From Parvibaculum sp. (GTDB taxonomy: Bacteria; Pseudomonadota; Alphaproteobacteria; Parvibaculales; Parvibaculaceae), in assembly GCA_002694985.1 (NCBI GenBank), contig NZNS01000010.1, positions 271,392 to 335,391 on the forward strand: a DNA stretch of 64,000 nucleotides. Reading direction: 5' to 3'. A model generated the notes under the pieces. The model searched no databases and was not told where the DNA came from. It worked only from the letters and a program-made list of their open reading frames with translations. This document shows, in pieces, positions 8,130 through 17,701 of this stretch (the first letter of the stretch is position 1; the number at the start of each line of letters is the position of its first letter). The position numbers and the translations under genes are program-made.

Positions 8130-9227
8130 ATGAGCGAAACACCGGGCGATGAGCTGATCAAGGCGGTCGATACGCTGCTGCCCGCGCTGTTGCAGGGGAT
8201 GGATGCGGTGTCGTTCATCGCGCGGCACATGCATCCGCCGCTGCTGGAAAGCCTGGTCGAGCAGATGGAGCCGGTGGCGGCGAAGCTGAAGCAAGCGCGG
8301 CCCGCCTTCGACGCGGCGGAATGGCCGAAGCATCTTTCCGCCTTCGCGGCACATGTCCGGGAAGCGGCGGACGAGACGGAGGCCGTGTTCCAGGGGTTGC
8401 GCGAGGCGGTGGGCGATCAGTCGTCGCCGGGCGGGCCCATCTTCGCCGCCTATCGCGGCATGCGGCACGGGCCGCGGGCGATGGAAGCGCTTTATCCCGT
8501 TTCGGCGATGCTGCCGCCGGTGAACCGCTTTTTCCTCGACGACAGCGCGCGGGACAACGAGGCGCTGGTCGAGGAGCTGGCGCAAGGCGTCGGGAAAGAG
8601 GGCACGGGCATTCATCATTTCGGCAATGAGAGAAAACAGCGCGGCGGCTTCTCGCTTTATGTGCCGGAAACATATGACGCCACCCGCCCCCACCCGCTGA
8701 TCGTCGCCTGTCATGGCGGCAGCGGACATGGACGCGGATTCCTTTGGACATGGCTTACGGCAGCGCGCTCACGCGGGGCCATTCTTCTCAGCCCGACATC
8801 GCTCGACACAACATGGTCGCTGATGGAGCCGGAGCAGGACCGCGCTTCGCTGGCGCGGATGATCGCGCATGTAAACGAACGCTGGAACATCGACGCTACC
8901 CATGTGCTGCTGACCGGCATGAGCGATGGCGGCACCTTCACCTATCTCGCGGGGCTGGCGGGCGGACCTTATACGCATCTCGCGCCTGTTTCGTCCGCGT
9001 GGCACCCGATGCTCATCGGCTCCGCCGATCCGGCGCGGCTGAACGGCCTGCCGGTCTACATCACGCATGGTGCGCTCGACTGGATGTTTGCGGCCGACAT
9101 GGCGCGGCTCGCCTCATCGGAGCTTTCGGCAGCGGGGGCGGAGGTGACCTATCGCGAGATCGCGGACCTCTCCCACACCTATCCGGCAGAAGAGAATGCA
9201 CGGATCATGGACTGGTTTCTCGGCTGA
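8130..9227 (+). CDS. alpha/beta hydrolase (esterase / PHB-depolymerase-like)
   Basis: 365 residues. The last 150 or so form an alpha/beta-hydrolase fold: oxyanion region VACHGGSGHGRGF, nucleophile elbow GMSDGGTF (Ser near 265), acid in HGALDWMF (Asp near 317) and His in LSHTYP (near 349). The first 170 residues are alpha-helical and not recognised; they may be a lid or a lineage-specific N-terminal domain. No signal peptide, so cytoplasmic. It lies 72 bases after the phosphomannomutase on the same strand and may be cotranscribed. Substrate not predictable. Confidence 0.8.
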   Translation: MSETPGDELIKAVDTLLPALLQGMDAVSFIARHMHPPLLESLVEQMEPVAAKLKQARPAFDAAEWPKHLSAFAAHVREAADETEAVFQGLREAVGDQSSPGGPIFAAYRGMRHGPRAMEALYPVSAMLPPVNRFFLDDSARDNEALVEELAQGVGKEGTGIHHFGNERKQRGGFSLYVPETYDATRPHPLIVACHGGSGHGRGFLWTWLTAARSRGAILLSPTSLDTTWSLMEPEQDRASLARMIAHVNERWNIDATHVLLTGMSDGGTFTYLAGLAGGPYTHLAPVSSAWHPMLIGSADPARLNGLPVYITHGALDWMFAADMARLASSELSAAGAEVTYREIADLSHTYPAEENARIMDWFLG

Positions 9228-9230
9228 CGG

Positions 9231-10067
9231 TCAGCCGAAAAACAGCCGGTAGAACATCTGCAGCGATGTCAGCGCGAGGAAGAAGGCGAAAGCGCGGATG
9301 AGCGCCTTGTGACTGATCGCATGCGCGATGGCAGCGCCCCAGGGCGCGGCCAGCACCGAGAGCGGCGCGATGAAGGCAATGCCGATCAGGTTCACATAGC
9401 CGAGGCTGAAAGGCGGAAGCAGCGGATCGTTCCAGCCGGCCCAGACAAAGCCGATTACCGCCGGGACGGCAATCAAGACACCAAGGCCGGATGAGGTCGC
9501 CACCGCTTCGCGCGGATTCTTGCCGTAGAGCGTCATGAAGCTGACGGCGAAGGTGCCGCCGCCAATGCCCATGAGCGCGGAGAGCGCGCCGATAACGCCC
9601 GCCACGGAATATTGCGCAGTCTTGCCCGGCAGTTCCGTGCCGAGACGCCAGCTTTCCTTGCCGAAAGCGAGATTGGCCGCAACGAGGATCGCGATGGTGG
9701 CAAAAACGCCAGTGAGCGCATCGCCGCTGACGTAAGCCGCGATCAGCGTTCCGATGGCGACACCTGCGAGAATGGGCGCGGCCCAACTGCGCAGCATCGG
9801 CCAATCGACCGCGCCTTTCCTGGCATGCGCACGGACGGAACGAATCGAGGTCAGCACGATGGTACCGAGTGAGGTGCCGACGGCGAGATGCATACGCACA
9901 GCCTCGTCGATGCCGAGAAGCGTGAAGACATGATAGAGGACGGGCACGATGACGATGCCGCCGCCGACGCCGAGCAGCCCGGCGAGGACGCCGGCGACAA
10001 GACCGGTGGCAATGAGCCCGAGCGCAAAAGGCGCTAGCTCCATGAACGACATGGCTTCAATCTGCAT
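9231..10067 (-). CDS. TauE/SafE family sulfite/anion exporter
   Basis: 278-residue integral membrane protein with about eight hydrophobic helices in two repeats. The family signature GLLGVGGGIVIVPVL lies near residue 32, and its second copy LMGIGGGTFAVSFM lies in the middle. Members export sulfite, sulfoacetate or other organic anions; the substrate here cannot be assigned. It converges on the hydrolase gene with only 3 bases between the stop codons. Confidence 0.88.
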   Translation of the reverse strand: MQIEAMSFMELAPFALGLIATGLVAGVLAGLLGVGGGIVIVPVLYHVFTLLGIDEAVRMHLAVGTSLGTIVLTSIRSVRAHARKGAVDWPMLRSWAAPILAGVAIGTLIAAYVSGDALTGVFATIAILVAANLAFGKESWRLGTELPGKTAQYSVAGVIGALSALMGIGGGTFAVSFMTLYGKNPREAVATSSGLGVLIAVPAVIGFVWAGWNDPLLPPFSLGYVNLIGIAFIAPLSVLAAPWGAAIAHAISHKALIRAFAFFLALTSLQMFYRLFFG

Positions 10068-10187
10068 GAAAAAACTTCCGGCTGGCGGTCAACGGACGGG
10101 AAGAACCCCGAGGACGCAAAAAATCTAGAGTATCGTGGCTGGCATTCCTACCTGTCCTGCAGGGATCAGGCGATTTGCTCCCTCCCA

Positions 10188-11198
10188 TCAAGCCCATGAC
10201 AGCGTGCTGCGCCCTTCACCGTTCGTCTCTTCGCCTACCAACGCCATCGCTTCGCGAATGACATGCTCATTCGCACCGGGTCGTGGCGCGTTTTCAGAGA
10301 TATGACGGCGGAAGGCCCGTGCGCCCGGACGCCCCTGAAAGAGCCCCAATATATGACGTGTCATCGCATGAAGATGTGTTCCATGCGCCAATTCTCTTTG
10401 CACATAGGGCAGGAAAGCATCTAGCACCTCATGGCGCGAGGGAACCGGGTGATCATCGCCGTAGAAACGCGCGTCCACGCCTGAGAGCATATAGGGGTTC
10501 TGATAGGCGGCACGGCCGAGCATGGCGCCATCGACATGGGCAAGATGCGCTTCCGCCTCGTCGAGCGTCGCGATGCCGCCATTGAGGATGATGGTCATGT
10601 CCGGCATGGCCTGCTTCAGGCGATAGACGAGCGGATAGTCGAGCGGCGGAACATCGCGGTTTTCCCTCGGCGACAAACCTTCAAGCCAGGCCTTGCGCGC
10701 ATGGACGACGAGCGTTTCGCAACCGGCTTCGCGAACGGCTTGAGCCATGGCCGGGAGGGCCTCCTCGGGCTCCTGTTCGTCCACACCGATGCGGCACTTC
10801 ACGGTAACGGGGACGGAGACCGCCGACCGCATCGCCTCGACACAACGCGCAACAAGGTCCGGCTCGCGCATGAGGCAGGCACCGAAGCGGCCAGACTGCA
10901 CCCGGTCCGAAGGGCAGCCCACATTGAGGTTCACCTCGTCATAGCCGAAATCCCCGGCTATGCGCGCGGCCTCGGCGAGATCCGCCGGTTCCGAGCCGCC
11001 AAGCTGAACGGCAATGGGGTGTTCGGACGGATCGAAGGCGAGAAGATGCTCGCGGTCCCCATACAGCACCGCACCCGTCGTCACCATCTCCGTATATAGA
11101 AGTGCATGACGCGTGATGAGACGCAGGAAAAACCGGTCATGCCGGTCCGTCCAGTCCATCATCGGCGCGACGGAAATTTTATTTGTCTGCGTGTTCAA
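10188..11198 (-). CDS. dusA: tRNA-dihydrouridine synthase, DusA type
   Basis: FMN-dependent reduction of uridine 20/20a in the tRNA D-loop. The FMN/active-site motif APMMDWTDRHDRFF opens the TIM barrel. NLNVGCPSDRVQSGRFGACL carries the catalytic cysteine, and KCRIGVDEQEP, VVHARKAWLEGLSP and LNGGI follow in family order. DusA is also recognised by the C-terminal TRHILGLFQGRPGARAFRR. No ATG fits close to the domain. The TTG at 11198 gives the usual short N-terminus (MNTQTNKISVAPMMD). An ATG at 11276 would add 26 non-conserved residues. Confidence 0.9.
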   Translation of the reverse strand: MNTQTNKISVAPMMDWTDRHDRFFLRLITRHALLYTEMVTTGAVLYGDREHLLAFDPSEHPIAVQLGGSEPADLAEAARIAGDFGYDEVNLNVGCPSDRVQSGRFGACLMREPDLVARCVEAMRSAVSVPVTVKCRIGVDEQEPEEALPAMAQAVREAGCETLVVHARKAWLEGLSPRENRDVPPLDYPLVYRLKQAMPDMTIILNGGIATLDEAEAHLAHVDGAMLGRAAYQNPYMLSGVDARFYGDDHPVPSRHEVLDAFLPYVQRELAHGTHLHAMTRHILGLFQGRPGARAFRRHISENAPRPGANEHVIREAMALVGEETNGEGRSTLSWA

Positions 11199-11393
11199 CA
11201 GCTTACCCGGTTTTCGGGAATATTCATGCGGCCTAGTTTGCGCTGTTGTACCCGCCCATGCGGGTGCGGTGCACATAAAAATTTGCGGCGATCGATGACG
11301 ATACTCTGAAAGTTTCTTTTCGACGAATGGCGCGGCAAGACACAGCCAAGTCGACCTGGTCGCGCATGGTGGTTCAACGAAATGGATGCAAGC

Positions 11394-12224
11394 TCAAATG
11401 CCCGGGTCAACATCCTCTCGAAAAGTGAACTCTTGGCTTCGCAAGCGCAATTCATGGGCTGCCCCGGCAACGGCCTCGCGCCGGAGTTTGCTGGCAGCGA
11501 CGGCATTTCCCAATACGAGGACGAGCGGCGCGTCCGCCGGCAGAGCAGCAACGGCATGCGCCAACCGATTCAGGCTGGCCCAAATGTGGATTTCATTTGG
11601 CTGGCTCACGCTTGCGAGGACGAGAACCGGCGTCGTTCCGGGCCAGCCTGCATTGATGAGACCCGCGCCGATGCCAGCCGCAGCACCGCGGGCCATGTAG
11701 ACCACGCTGGTGACACCGGGATCGCCGATGCCCGAAGCCACGGGGTCGAAGGCCTCGTCCTGCCGAGTATGGCCGGTCACGAATTGTACCCGCCGCGCAA
11801 CGCCGCGCATGGTAAGCGAAAGCCCAACCGAAGCCACAGCGGCGGATGCAGCCGTGATGCCGGGAACGATCTCGTAAGGGATGCCTGCGTCGGCAAGCGC
11901 CGCCACCTCCTCTTCCAGACGGCCGAAGATGGCGGGATCGCCGCCCTTCAACCGGACAACGCGTCTCCCGCGCAAAGCAAGGTTGACGAGCAGGAGATTG
12001 ATCTCTTCCTGCGGTATGGCGTGCCGTCCCGCACGCTTGCCGACGTTCACGCGCCGCACGGGCGCCGGGAGCAAGTCGAGAATTTCCCGTGTGCCGAGAG
12101 CGTCATGCAGGACGATCTCGGCCTCTTTGAGCCGGCGCATGGCGCGAAGGGTGAGAAGGTCTGGGTTACCAGGCCCTGCGCCCACGAACGAAACAAACGG
12201 CGTCTTCCCCTTCAGAGCGGTCAT
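11394..12224 (-). CDS. cobA: uroporphyrinogen-III C-methyltransferase of the nitrate operon (second copy)
   Basis: Second SUMT in the window, 276 residues, with FVGAGPGNPDLLTLRAM, VGKRAGRHAIPQEEIN, VRLKGGDPAIFGRLEEE and IVPGITAASAA. It supplies precorrin-2 for the siroheme of the nitrite reductase encoded upstream. Its ATG at 12224 overlaps the nitrate reductase stop as ATGA, so translation is coupled and membership of the nas operon is certain. It diverges clearly from the copy at 4590-5504 (for example FGRLEEE instead of FGRGGEE). No CysG oxidase/ferrochelatase partner is present in the window. Confidence 0.9.
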   Translation of the reverse strand: MTALKGKTPFVSFVGAGPGNPDLLTLRAMRRLKEAEIVLHDALGTREILDLLPAPVRRVNVGKRAGRHAIPQEEINLLLVNLALRGRRVVRLKGGDPAIFGRLEEEVAALADAGIPYEIVPGITAASAAVASVGLSLTMRGVARRVQFVTGHTRQDEAFDPVASGIGDPGVTSVVYMARGAAAGIGAGLINAGWPGTTPVLVLASVSQPNEIHIWASLNRLAHAVAALPADAPLVLVLGNAVAASKLRREAVAGAAHELRLRSQEFTFREDVDPGI

Positions 12225-14884
12225 GCGGCTTCCTCCGTTCTTGTCCGTTCTATCAGGCCGCGGATTTCGGAGCGGCACGATCCGCAATTCGTGCCCGCGC
12301 CCGTGCACGCGCCAATCGACGCGACATCGCACTCTCCGTCCGCGATTGCGGCGAGAATGGCGCCGGAGCGTATGCCCATGCAGGCACAGACGATGCGGCC
12401 CTCTCCACCCTCCCCTTCGACTGGATGACCCGTTAGCAGGGCGCCGCGCACATTCTCATCCAGCGCCTCAAGGGCGAGAAGACCGACGAGCCAGTCGCGC
12501 GACGGAAGCTCACCGGTTCGCGTCAGCATCAGGCAATCCGCGAGGCAACCGTCCCGCACCCTTGCCTGACGGAGCACTCCGCGCGCCGTGTCGCGCATCT
12601 CGACCCGCTCAACTTCCGCATCGGGCAATTGCACAAGAGTGTCGATGTCCGGCGGCGCGTCTGCCGTGGTGAGACCAGCAAGCTCGTAAAGCCAGCCGCC
12701 TTCCAAGCGCCGAACCACCCAATAGCCACATGACGGCGACGTAATCTCATGGCGCGACAGAAAGAAGGCACGCCAATGCGGCATGACCGGCTCGGCCCGG
12801 GCGGGCGTGTGTTTGAAGGCTGGCTGCCCCGACACCGGGTCGGTCTCGGGATGAACCATACGGCCCGCGCCGCTCATCGCGCTGGTTGCGCTCGACCAGT
12901 GGATCGGAACGAAAAGCGAGCCACGCTGCTGCGCCGCCGTCACCGAAGTGCGAAAAATACCAGAACCATAGGCAGTGACGATGCGCATGAAACCGCCATC
13001 CTCGATGCCAGCGGCGCGGGCATCTGCCTCGTGAATTTCAGCGGCAGGCTCCGGCGCATTCGATGCCAGTGTCGGCGAGAGGCCGGTTCGCGCCATGGTG
13101 TGCCACTGGTCGCGCAGACGACCGCTGTTCAAGACGAGTGGGAAAGCGCCGTGCCGCTTCGCGGGGACAGGCGGCACCGAGGCCACGAAACGGGCGCGGC
13201 CCGACGGCGTGGGGAAGAGGCCGTTACCAAACAGACGCGATGTGCCGCCGCGCGTATCTACCGGCCACTGGACCGGAGCGAGCGCTTCATACTCCGCATC
13301 ACTCAGATGAGCGAGCGCGGAAATGTCGAAGCAGCGGGCGCCGTCATTTTCAAAGCCGGAAAGACGCGCATGTTCGCGGAAGATGTCCGCCGGGCCGCGA
13401 TAAGGAAAGGTATCGGCAAAGCCCATGCGGCGGGCAACTTCGCCGACGATCCACCAGTCGGGCTTCGCCTCGCCGGGCGGCGCCATGAAGGCACGCTGGC
13501 GGGAAATGCGGCGCTCCGAATTCGTTACCGTGCCATCCTTTTCACCCCAGGCGGCGGCAGGCAGCAGGATATCCGCGCAGGCGGCGGTGTCCGTGTTCGC
13601 GATGCAGTCCGAAAGGACGACGAAGTCGCAAGTTCGAAGCGCTCGTCGCACGAACTCCGCGTTGGGGAGACTAACGACCGGATTCGTCGCCATGATCCAG
13701 AGCGCCTTCACGCGACCGGTTGCGACCGCGTCGAAGAGATCGACTGCCTTGAGACCGGGGGAGGTCGCGACGCGATCCGTCTGCCAGAAGCGGGAGAGCG
13801 TGGCGCAACCCTCTTCCGAAAAATCGAGATGAGCGGCGAGCTGGTTCGCGAGGCCGCCGACCTCGCGCCCGCCCATCGCATTCGGTTGGCCGGTGATGGA
13901 GAAAGGCCCCATGCCGGGCCTACCGATGCGGCCAGTGAGAAGATGGCAATTGACGATGGCGTTGACCTGATCGACGCCTGTCTTCGACTGATTGACCCCT
14001 TGCGAGAAGGCGGTGACGGTGCGCTCCGTCTCCGCGAACCAGCGGATGAAGGTTTCCATATCGCGCGCATCGAGGCCGCAGGCTTCCGCTGCTGCGGAAA
14101 TGGAGCCGTGACCTTCGCGCGCGGCGGAGAGCGCTTCGTCGAGCCCCTCGGTATGGTTTGCGACATAGTCCGGATCGGTGACGCCGCGCGCCGCGAGTTC
14201 GCAGAATAGCGCGTTGAAAAGCGCGAGATCGGTGCCCGGCGCGATGGGCAGGTGAAGATCGGCATCGTCGCAGGTGGCCGTGCGGCGCGGATCGATGACG
14301 ACGAGGCGAGCGTTACGCTTCGTCTTCGCTGCGAGCAACCGCTGATAGAGGATCGGGTGGCACCAGGCCGTGTTGGAGCCGACAAGCACGATGAGGTCCG
14401 CTTCCTCGAAATCCTCGTAACAACCCGGCACGACGTCCTCGCCAAATGCACGCTTGTGCGCGGCGACGGCAGACGACATGCAGAGGCGAGAATTCGTGTC
14501 GATATTGCCGCTGCCGATGAAGCCCTTCATCAGCTTGTTCGCCACGTAATAATCCTCGGTCAACAACTGACCGGAGACATAGAAGGCGACGGCATCGGGC
14601 CCATGCGCATCGACGATGTCGGTGAATTTCGCCGCGATCTCGTCAAGCGCCTCGTCCCAGCCGACGCGCGCGCCCTTTTTCATCGGATGAAGGAGGCGGC
14701 CTTCAAGACCCGTTGTCTCGCCGAGAAGAGAGCCCTTGGAACAGAGGCGACCCGCATTCACCGGGTGCGAGATATCTCCGGAAATGCGGGCCCCTCTCGC
14801 GGCGCCGCGGGGGGCAACGACACCGCATCCAACTCCGCAATAGGGGCAAGTGGTTTTCGCAAAAGGCTGTTTCATCGTTTCCAT
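12221..14884 (-). CDS. nasA: assimilatory nitrate reductase, catalytic subunit
   Basis: Reduces nitrate to nitrite in the cytoplasm with molybdopterin-guanine dinucleotide. 887 residues. The N-terminal [4Fe-4S] site uses Cys13, Cys16, Cys20 and Cys48 (CPYCGVGC ... GRLCSKG). The molybdopterin oxidoreductase domain follows (NTAWCHPILYQR, FSQGVNQSKTGVDQ, GRPGMGPFSITGQPNAMGG), then the dinucleotide-binding domain. The last 60 or so residues form a BFD-like [2Fe-2S] domain (VCACMGIRSG ... CTGAGTNCGSC), as in bacterial NasA enzymes that take electrons through this extra cluster. It overlaps the SUMT gene by four bases and lies 20 bases after nirD. Confidence 0.95.
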   Translation of the reverse strand: METMKQPFAKTTCPYCGVGCGVVAPRGAARGARISGDISHPVNAGRLCSKGSLLGETTGLEGRLLHPMKKGARVGWDEALDEIAAKFTDIVDAHGPDAVAFYVSGQLLTEDYYVANKLMKGFIGSGNIDTNSRLCMSSAVAAHKRAFGEDVVPGCYEDFEEADLIVLVGSNTAWCHPILYQRLLAAKTKRNARLVVIDPRRTATCDDADLHLPIAPGTDLALFNALFCELAARGVTDPDYVANHTEGLDEALSAAREGHGSISAAAEACGLDARDMETFIRWFAETERTVTAFSQGVNQSKTGVDQVNAIVNCHLLTGRIGRPGMGPFSITGQPNAMGGREVGGLANQLAAHLDFSEEGCATLSRFWQTDRVATSPGLKAVDLFDAVATGRVKALWIMATNPVVSLPNAEFVRRALRTCDFVVLSDCIANTDTAACADILLPAAAWGEKDGTVTNSERRISRQRAFMAPPGEAKPDWWIVGEVARRMGFADTFPYRGPADIFREHARLSGFENDGARCFDISALAHLSDAEYEALAPVQWPVDTRGGTSRLFGNGLFPTPSGRARFVASVPPVPAKRHGAFPLVLNSGRLRDQWHTMARTGLSPTLASNAPEPAAEIHEADARAAGIEDGGFMRIVTAYGSGIFRTSVTAAQQRGSLFVPIHWSSATSAMSGAGRMVHPETDPVSGQPAFKHTPARAEPVMPHWRAFFLSRHEITSPSCGYWVVRRLEGGWLYELAGLTTADAPPDIDTLVQLPDAEVERVEMRDTARGVLRQARVRDGCLADCLMLTRTGELPSRDWLVGLLALEALDENVRGALLTGHPVEGEGGEGRIVCACMGIRSGAILAAIADGECDVASIGACTGAGTNCGSCRSEIRGLIERTRTEEAA

Positions 14885-14904
14885 ATGCCGCGTACCGAAG
14901 CCTC

Positions 14905-15249
14905 CTAGTCCGCCGCTACGGACGCCATCATCTCGACATCCATCAGGATTTTTTCTCCTTCCCGCCGCAGCGCGAAGGTGCGCACCGCCCCCTCATCCGC
15001 GCCGAGCGCGACGCCAGTTTCGAGCGAGAACACCCAGTTATGCAGTGGACATGCGACGGCCGCGCCATGAACGATGCCCTGGCTCAGGGGGCCACCTTTG
15101 TGGGGGCAACGGTCTTCGATGGCATAGAGCTCGTCGGTCGCCGTCCGGAAGACGGCGATGCGCCCCAGAGGCGTCGTCACGCAGCGCGCTCCGCGCGGGG
15201 GAATGTCCGACAAATTTCCGATCTCGATCCAGTTCGTCATCGCGCTCAC
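14905..15249 (-). CDS. nirD: nitrite reductase [NAD(P)H], small subunit
   Basis: 114-residue Rieske-like subunit of the assimilatory nitrite reductase. The cluster-binding pattern CPHKGGPLSQG ... CPLHNWVF (C-x-H, then C-x2-H) is intact, whereas many NirD proteins have lost it. A GTG at 15249 overlaps the nirB stop (GTGA); an ATG at 15240 is an alternative start. It belongs to the nas operon. Confidence 0.93.
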   Translation of the reverse strand: MSAMTNWIEIGNLSDIPPRGARCVTTPLGRIAVFRTATDELYAIEDRCPHKGGPLSQGIVHGAAVACPLHNWVFSLETGVALGADEGAVRTFALRREGEKILMDVEMMASVAAD

Positions 15250-17699
15250 TCCGCAGCCCGGGAAAAGCCGATTTCGGCCATCGGCCTAAACTCATGCTTG
15301 TCCTTGCCCGAGACGCGCTCGGACCAAGGGTCGACCTGTGCAAATTTCTGCGAGAAGACGAAGCGATCGAACAGAGCCTTGCGTCGCTCCGCATCGTCCA
15401 TGATCTGACGACGGATTTCGTCGTAGCCAATGCGCTTCGCCCATTTGTAGATACGTTCCAGGTAATGCGCCTGTTCGCGGTACATCTGGACGAGAGCCAC
15501 GACATGCTCGAGCGCGGCGTCTTCAGCCATCACGGTGCCAAGCTTTTCCGTGCCCTTGATGTCAAGGCCAGCAGCGCCTGCAAAATGGATCTCGTAGCCG
15601 GAGTCGACACAGACGATGCCGACATCCTTGCAGGTCGCCTCCGCGCAATTGCGGGGGCAGCCAGAGACGGCCACCTTGACCTTGGCGGGTGTCCAGGACC
15701 CCCACATGAATCTTTCAATGCGGATGCCGAGGCCGGTCGAGTCCTGCGTGCCGAAGCGGCACCAATCCGTGCCGACACAGGTTTTTACCGTGCGGAGCCC
15801 CTTGGCGTAGGCCTGGCCGGAAACAAAACCCGCCTTGCCGAGATCAGCCCAGACGGCGGGCAGGTCTTCCTTGGCTATGCCCAGCATGTCGATGCGCTGG
15901 CCGCCTGTGACCTTCACTGCGGGAATGGCGAACTTGTCCACCACATCGGCGATTGCCCGCAACTCCTTCGCGCTGGTCATGCCACCCCACATGCGCGGTA
16001 CGACCGAGTAGGTGCCGTCCTTCTGTATGTTGGCGTGGACACGCTCGTTGACGAAGCGCGACTGGTAGTCGTCGGCATATTCATCCGGCCAGTCGCAGAC
16101 GAGATAGTAGTTAAGCGCGGGCCGGCACTTTGCGCAGCCGCAGGAGGTTTTCCATTCCAGTTCCTGCATCACGGCGGGAATGGTCTTGAGTTCCTTCGCC
16201 TTGATGAGACGGCGAACCTCGTCATGACCTAGGTCGGTACAGGCGCATATCGGTTCGACGGCGGCGGGGTTGTAGGTGTCGCCGAGAGTGAGCACCATCA
16301 GCTTCTCGACAAGCTCGGTGCAGGAACCGCAGGAGGCGGACGCCTTTGTATGGGCGCGCACACTGTCGAGCGTCGTCAGATCCTTCTCCCTGATCGCATT
16401 CACGATCGCGCCCTTGCAGACGCCGTTGCAGCCACAGATTTCGCTCGTGTCGGGCAATGCGGCAACGGCGGCGTTAGGGTCCTGGGACGCCCCTGCGAGC
16501 GCGGGACCGAAGACCAGCGTCTCACGGCTCTCCGCGATGTTTTCTTTCTGGCGCAACAGATTGAAATACCAGCTTCCGTCCTGAGTATCGCCATAGAGGA
16601 CGGCACCGATGATCCGATCCCGCGAGATGACGAGGCGCTTGTAGACGCCGCGCGCGGCATCGCGGAAAACGATGTCCTCCCGGTCGTCGCCGCTCGCGAA
16701 ATCGCCCGCCGAAAAGACTTCGACGCCCGTTACCTTGAGCTTCGTGCTGATGACGGAACCCTGATAGCCCTCGCCATCCTCTTCCGCGAGCGTGGTGCCG
16801 ACCACGCGGCACATCTCCCAGATCGGCGCGACGAGGCCGTAGACCTGGCCTCGGTGCTCGACGCATTCGCCGACGGCAAGAATTGCAGGGTCCGAAGTGC
16901 GCATGAAATCGTCAACGACGATGCCGCGGTTGCATGCAAGGCCAGCGTCGCGGGCGAGCGTGATATTCGGCCGTATGCCCGCCGCCATGACGACAAGGTC
17001 GGCCGGGAGGGTGCGTCCGTCCTTCAGCTTCACGCCTTCGACGGCGCTTCTTCCGACGATCTCTTCGGTCGACGCCCCGGTCAGCACTTCGATGCCTCGC
17101 CCTTCCAGCTCGCGGCGTAAAAGGAAACCCGCAGCCTCGTCGAGCTGGCGCTCCATCAGCGTTTCCATCAGGTGAATGACAGTAACGTCCATGCCGAGCG
17201 TCCGAAGGCCGTTCGCTGCCTCAAGGCCGAGCAGACCGCCGCCGATCACCACGGCACGACCGCCGCCTTCGGCCGTCGCGATCATCCGGCGCACATCGGC
17301 GATGTCGCGGAAAGCGATGACACCATCCAGTGTTGCGCCGGGCACGGGCAAGATGAAGGGAAGCGAACCTGTCGCGATCAGCAGCCGGTCATATATGCAG
17401 CGGTCTCCCTTGTCGGTCGCGACCATGCGGGAAACCGGATCGATCCCGACGACTTCTTCGCCGCTCCTCAGTTCGATGCCATTTTCCGCATACCAGTCCG
17501 CACCGTTGATCACAATCTCGTCGAAGCTCGTTTCTCCTGCCAAGACAGGAGAGAGCATGATGCGGTTGTAGTTCACCTCGGGCTCGCCACCGAAGATCAC
17601 GATTTCATAGCGATCCGGATCGAGCGCGAGGAGTTCTTCCACCGCACGGCAACCCGCCATGCCATTGCCGATCACCACAAGTTTTTGCTTTCTGCTCAT
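15246..17699 (-). CDS. nirB: nitrite reductase [NAD(P)H], large subunit
   Basis: Six-electron reduction of nitrite to ammonium in the cytoplasm. 817 residues. The N-terminal FAD/NAD(P) oxidoreductase domain has GNGMAGCRAVEELL and VIGGGLLGLEAANGL. Two BFD-like [2Fe-2S] segments follow (CGCNGVCKGAIV ... ASCGSC, and CACTDLG ... TSCGCAKCRPAL). The ferredoxin/siroheme half carries the [4Fe-4S]-siroheme cysteines in TCVGTDWCRFG and SGCPRNCAEATC. It lies two bases after the nrtD stop and four bases into nirD. Confidence 0.95.
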   Translation of the reverse strand: MSRKQKLVVIGNGMAGCRAVEELLALDPDRYEIVIFGGEPEVNYNRIMLSPVLAGETSFDEIVINGADWYAENGIELRSGEEVVGIDPVSRMVATDKGDRCIYDRLLIATGSLPFILPVPGATLDGVIAFRDIADVRRMIATAEGGGRAVVIGGGLLGLEAANGLRTLGMDVTVIHLMETLMERQLDEAAGFLLRRELEGRGIEVLTGASTEEIVGRSAVEGVKLKDGRTLPADLVVMAAGIRPNITLARDAGLACNRGIVVDDFMRTSDPAILAVGECVEHRGQVYGLVAPIWEMCRVVGTTLAEEDGEGYQGSVISTKLKVTGVEVFSAGDFASGDDREDIVFRDAARGVYKRLVISRDRIIGAVLYGDTQDGSWYFNLLRQKENIAESRETLVFGPALAGASQDPNAAVAALPDTSEICGCNGVCKGAIVNAIREKDLTTLDSVRAHTKASASCGSCTELVEKLMVLTLGDTYNPAAVEPICACTDLGHDEVRRLIKAKELKTIPAVMQELEWKTSCGCAKCRPALNYYLVCDWPDEYADDYQSRFVNERVHANIQKDGTYSVVPRMWGGMTSAKELRAIADVVDKFAIPAVKVTGGQRIDMLGIAKEDLPAVWADLGKAGFVSGQAYAKGLRTVKTCVGTDWCRFGTQDSTGLGIRIERFMWGSWTPAKVKVAVSGCPRNCAEATCKDVGIVCVDSGYEIHFAGAAGLDIKGTEKLGTVMAEDAALEHVVALVQMYREQAHYLERIYKWAKRIGYDEIRRQIMDDAERRKALFDRFVFSQKFAQVDPWSERVSGKDKHEFRPMAEIGFSRAAE

Positions 17700-17701
17700 A
17701 A

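Noticed and set aside
12749..14209. 486-residue plus-strand reading frame
   Set aside because: Antisense to nasA, no recognisable domain.
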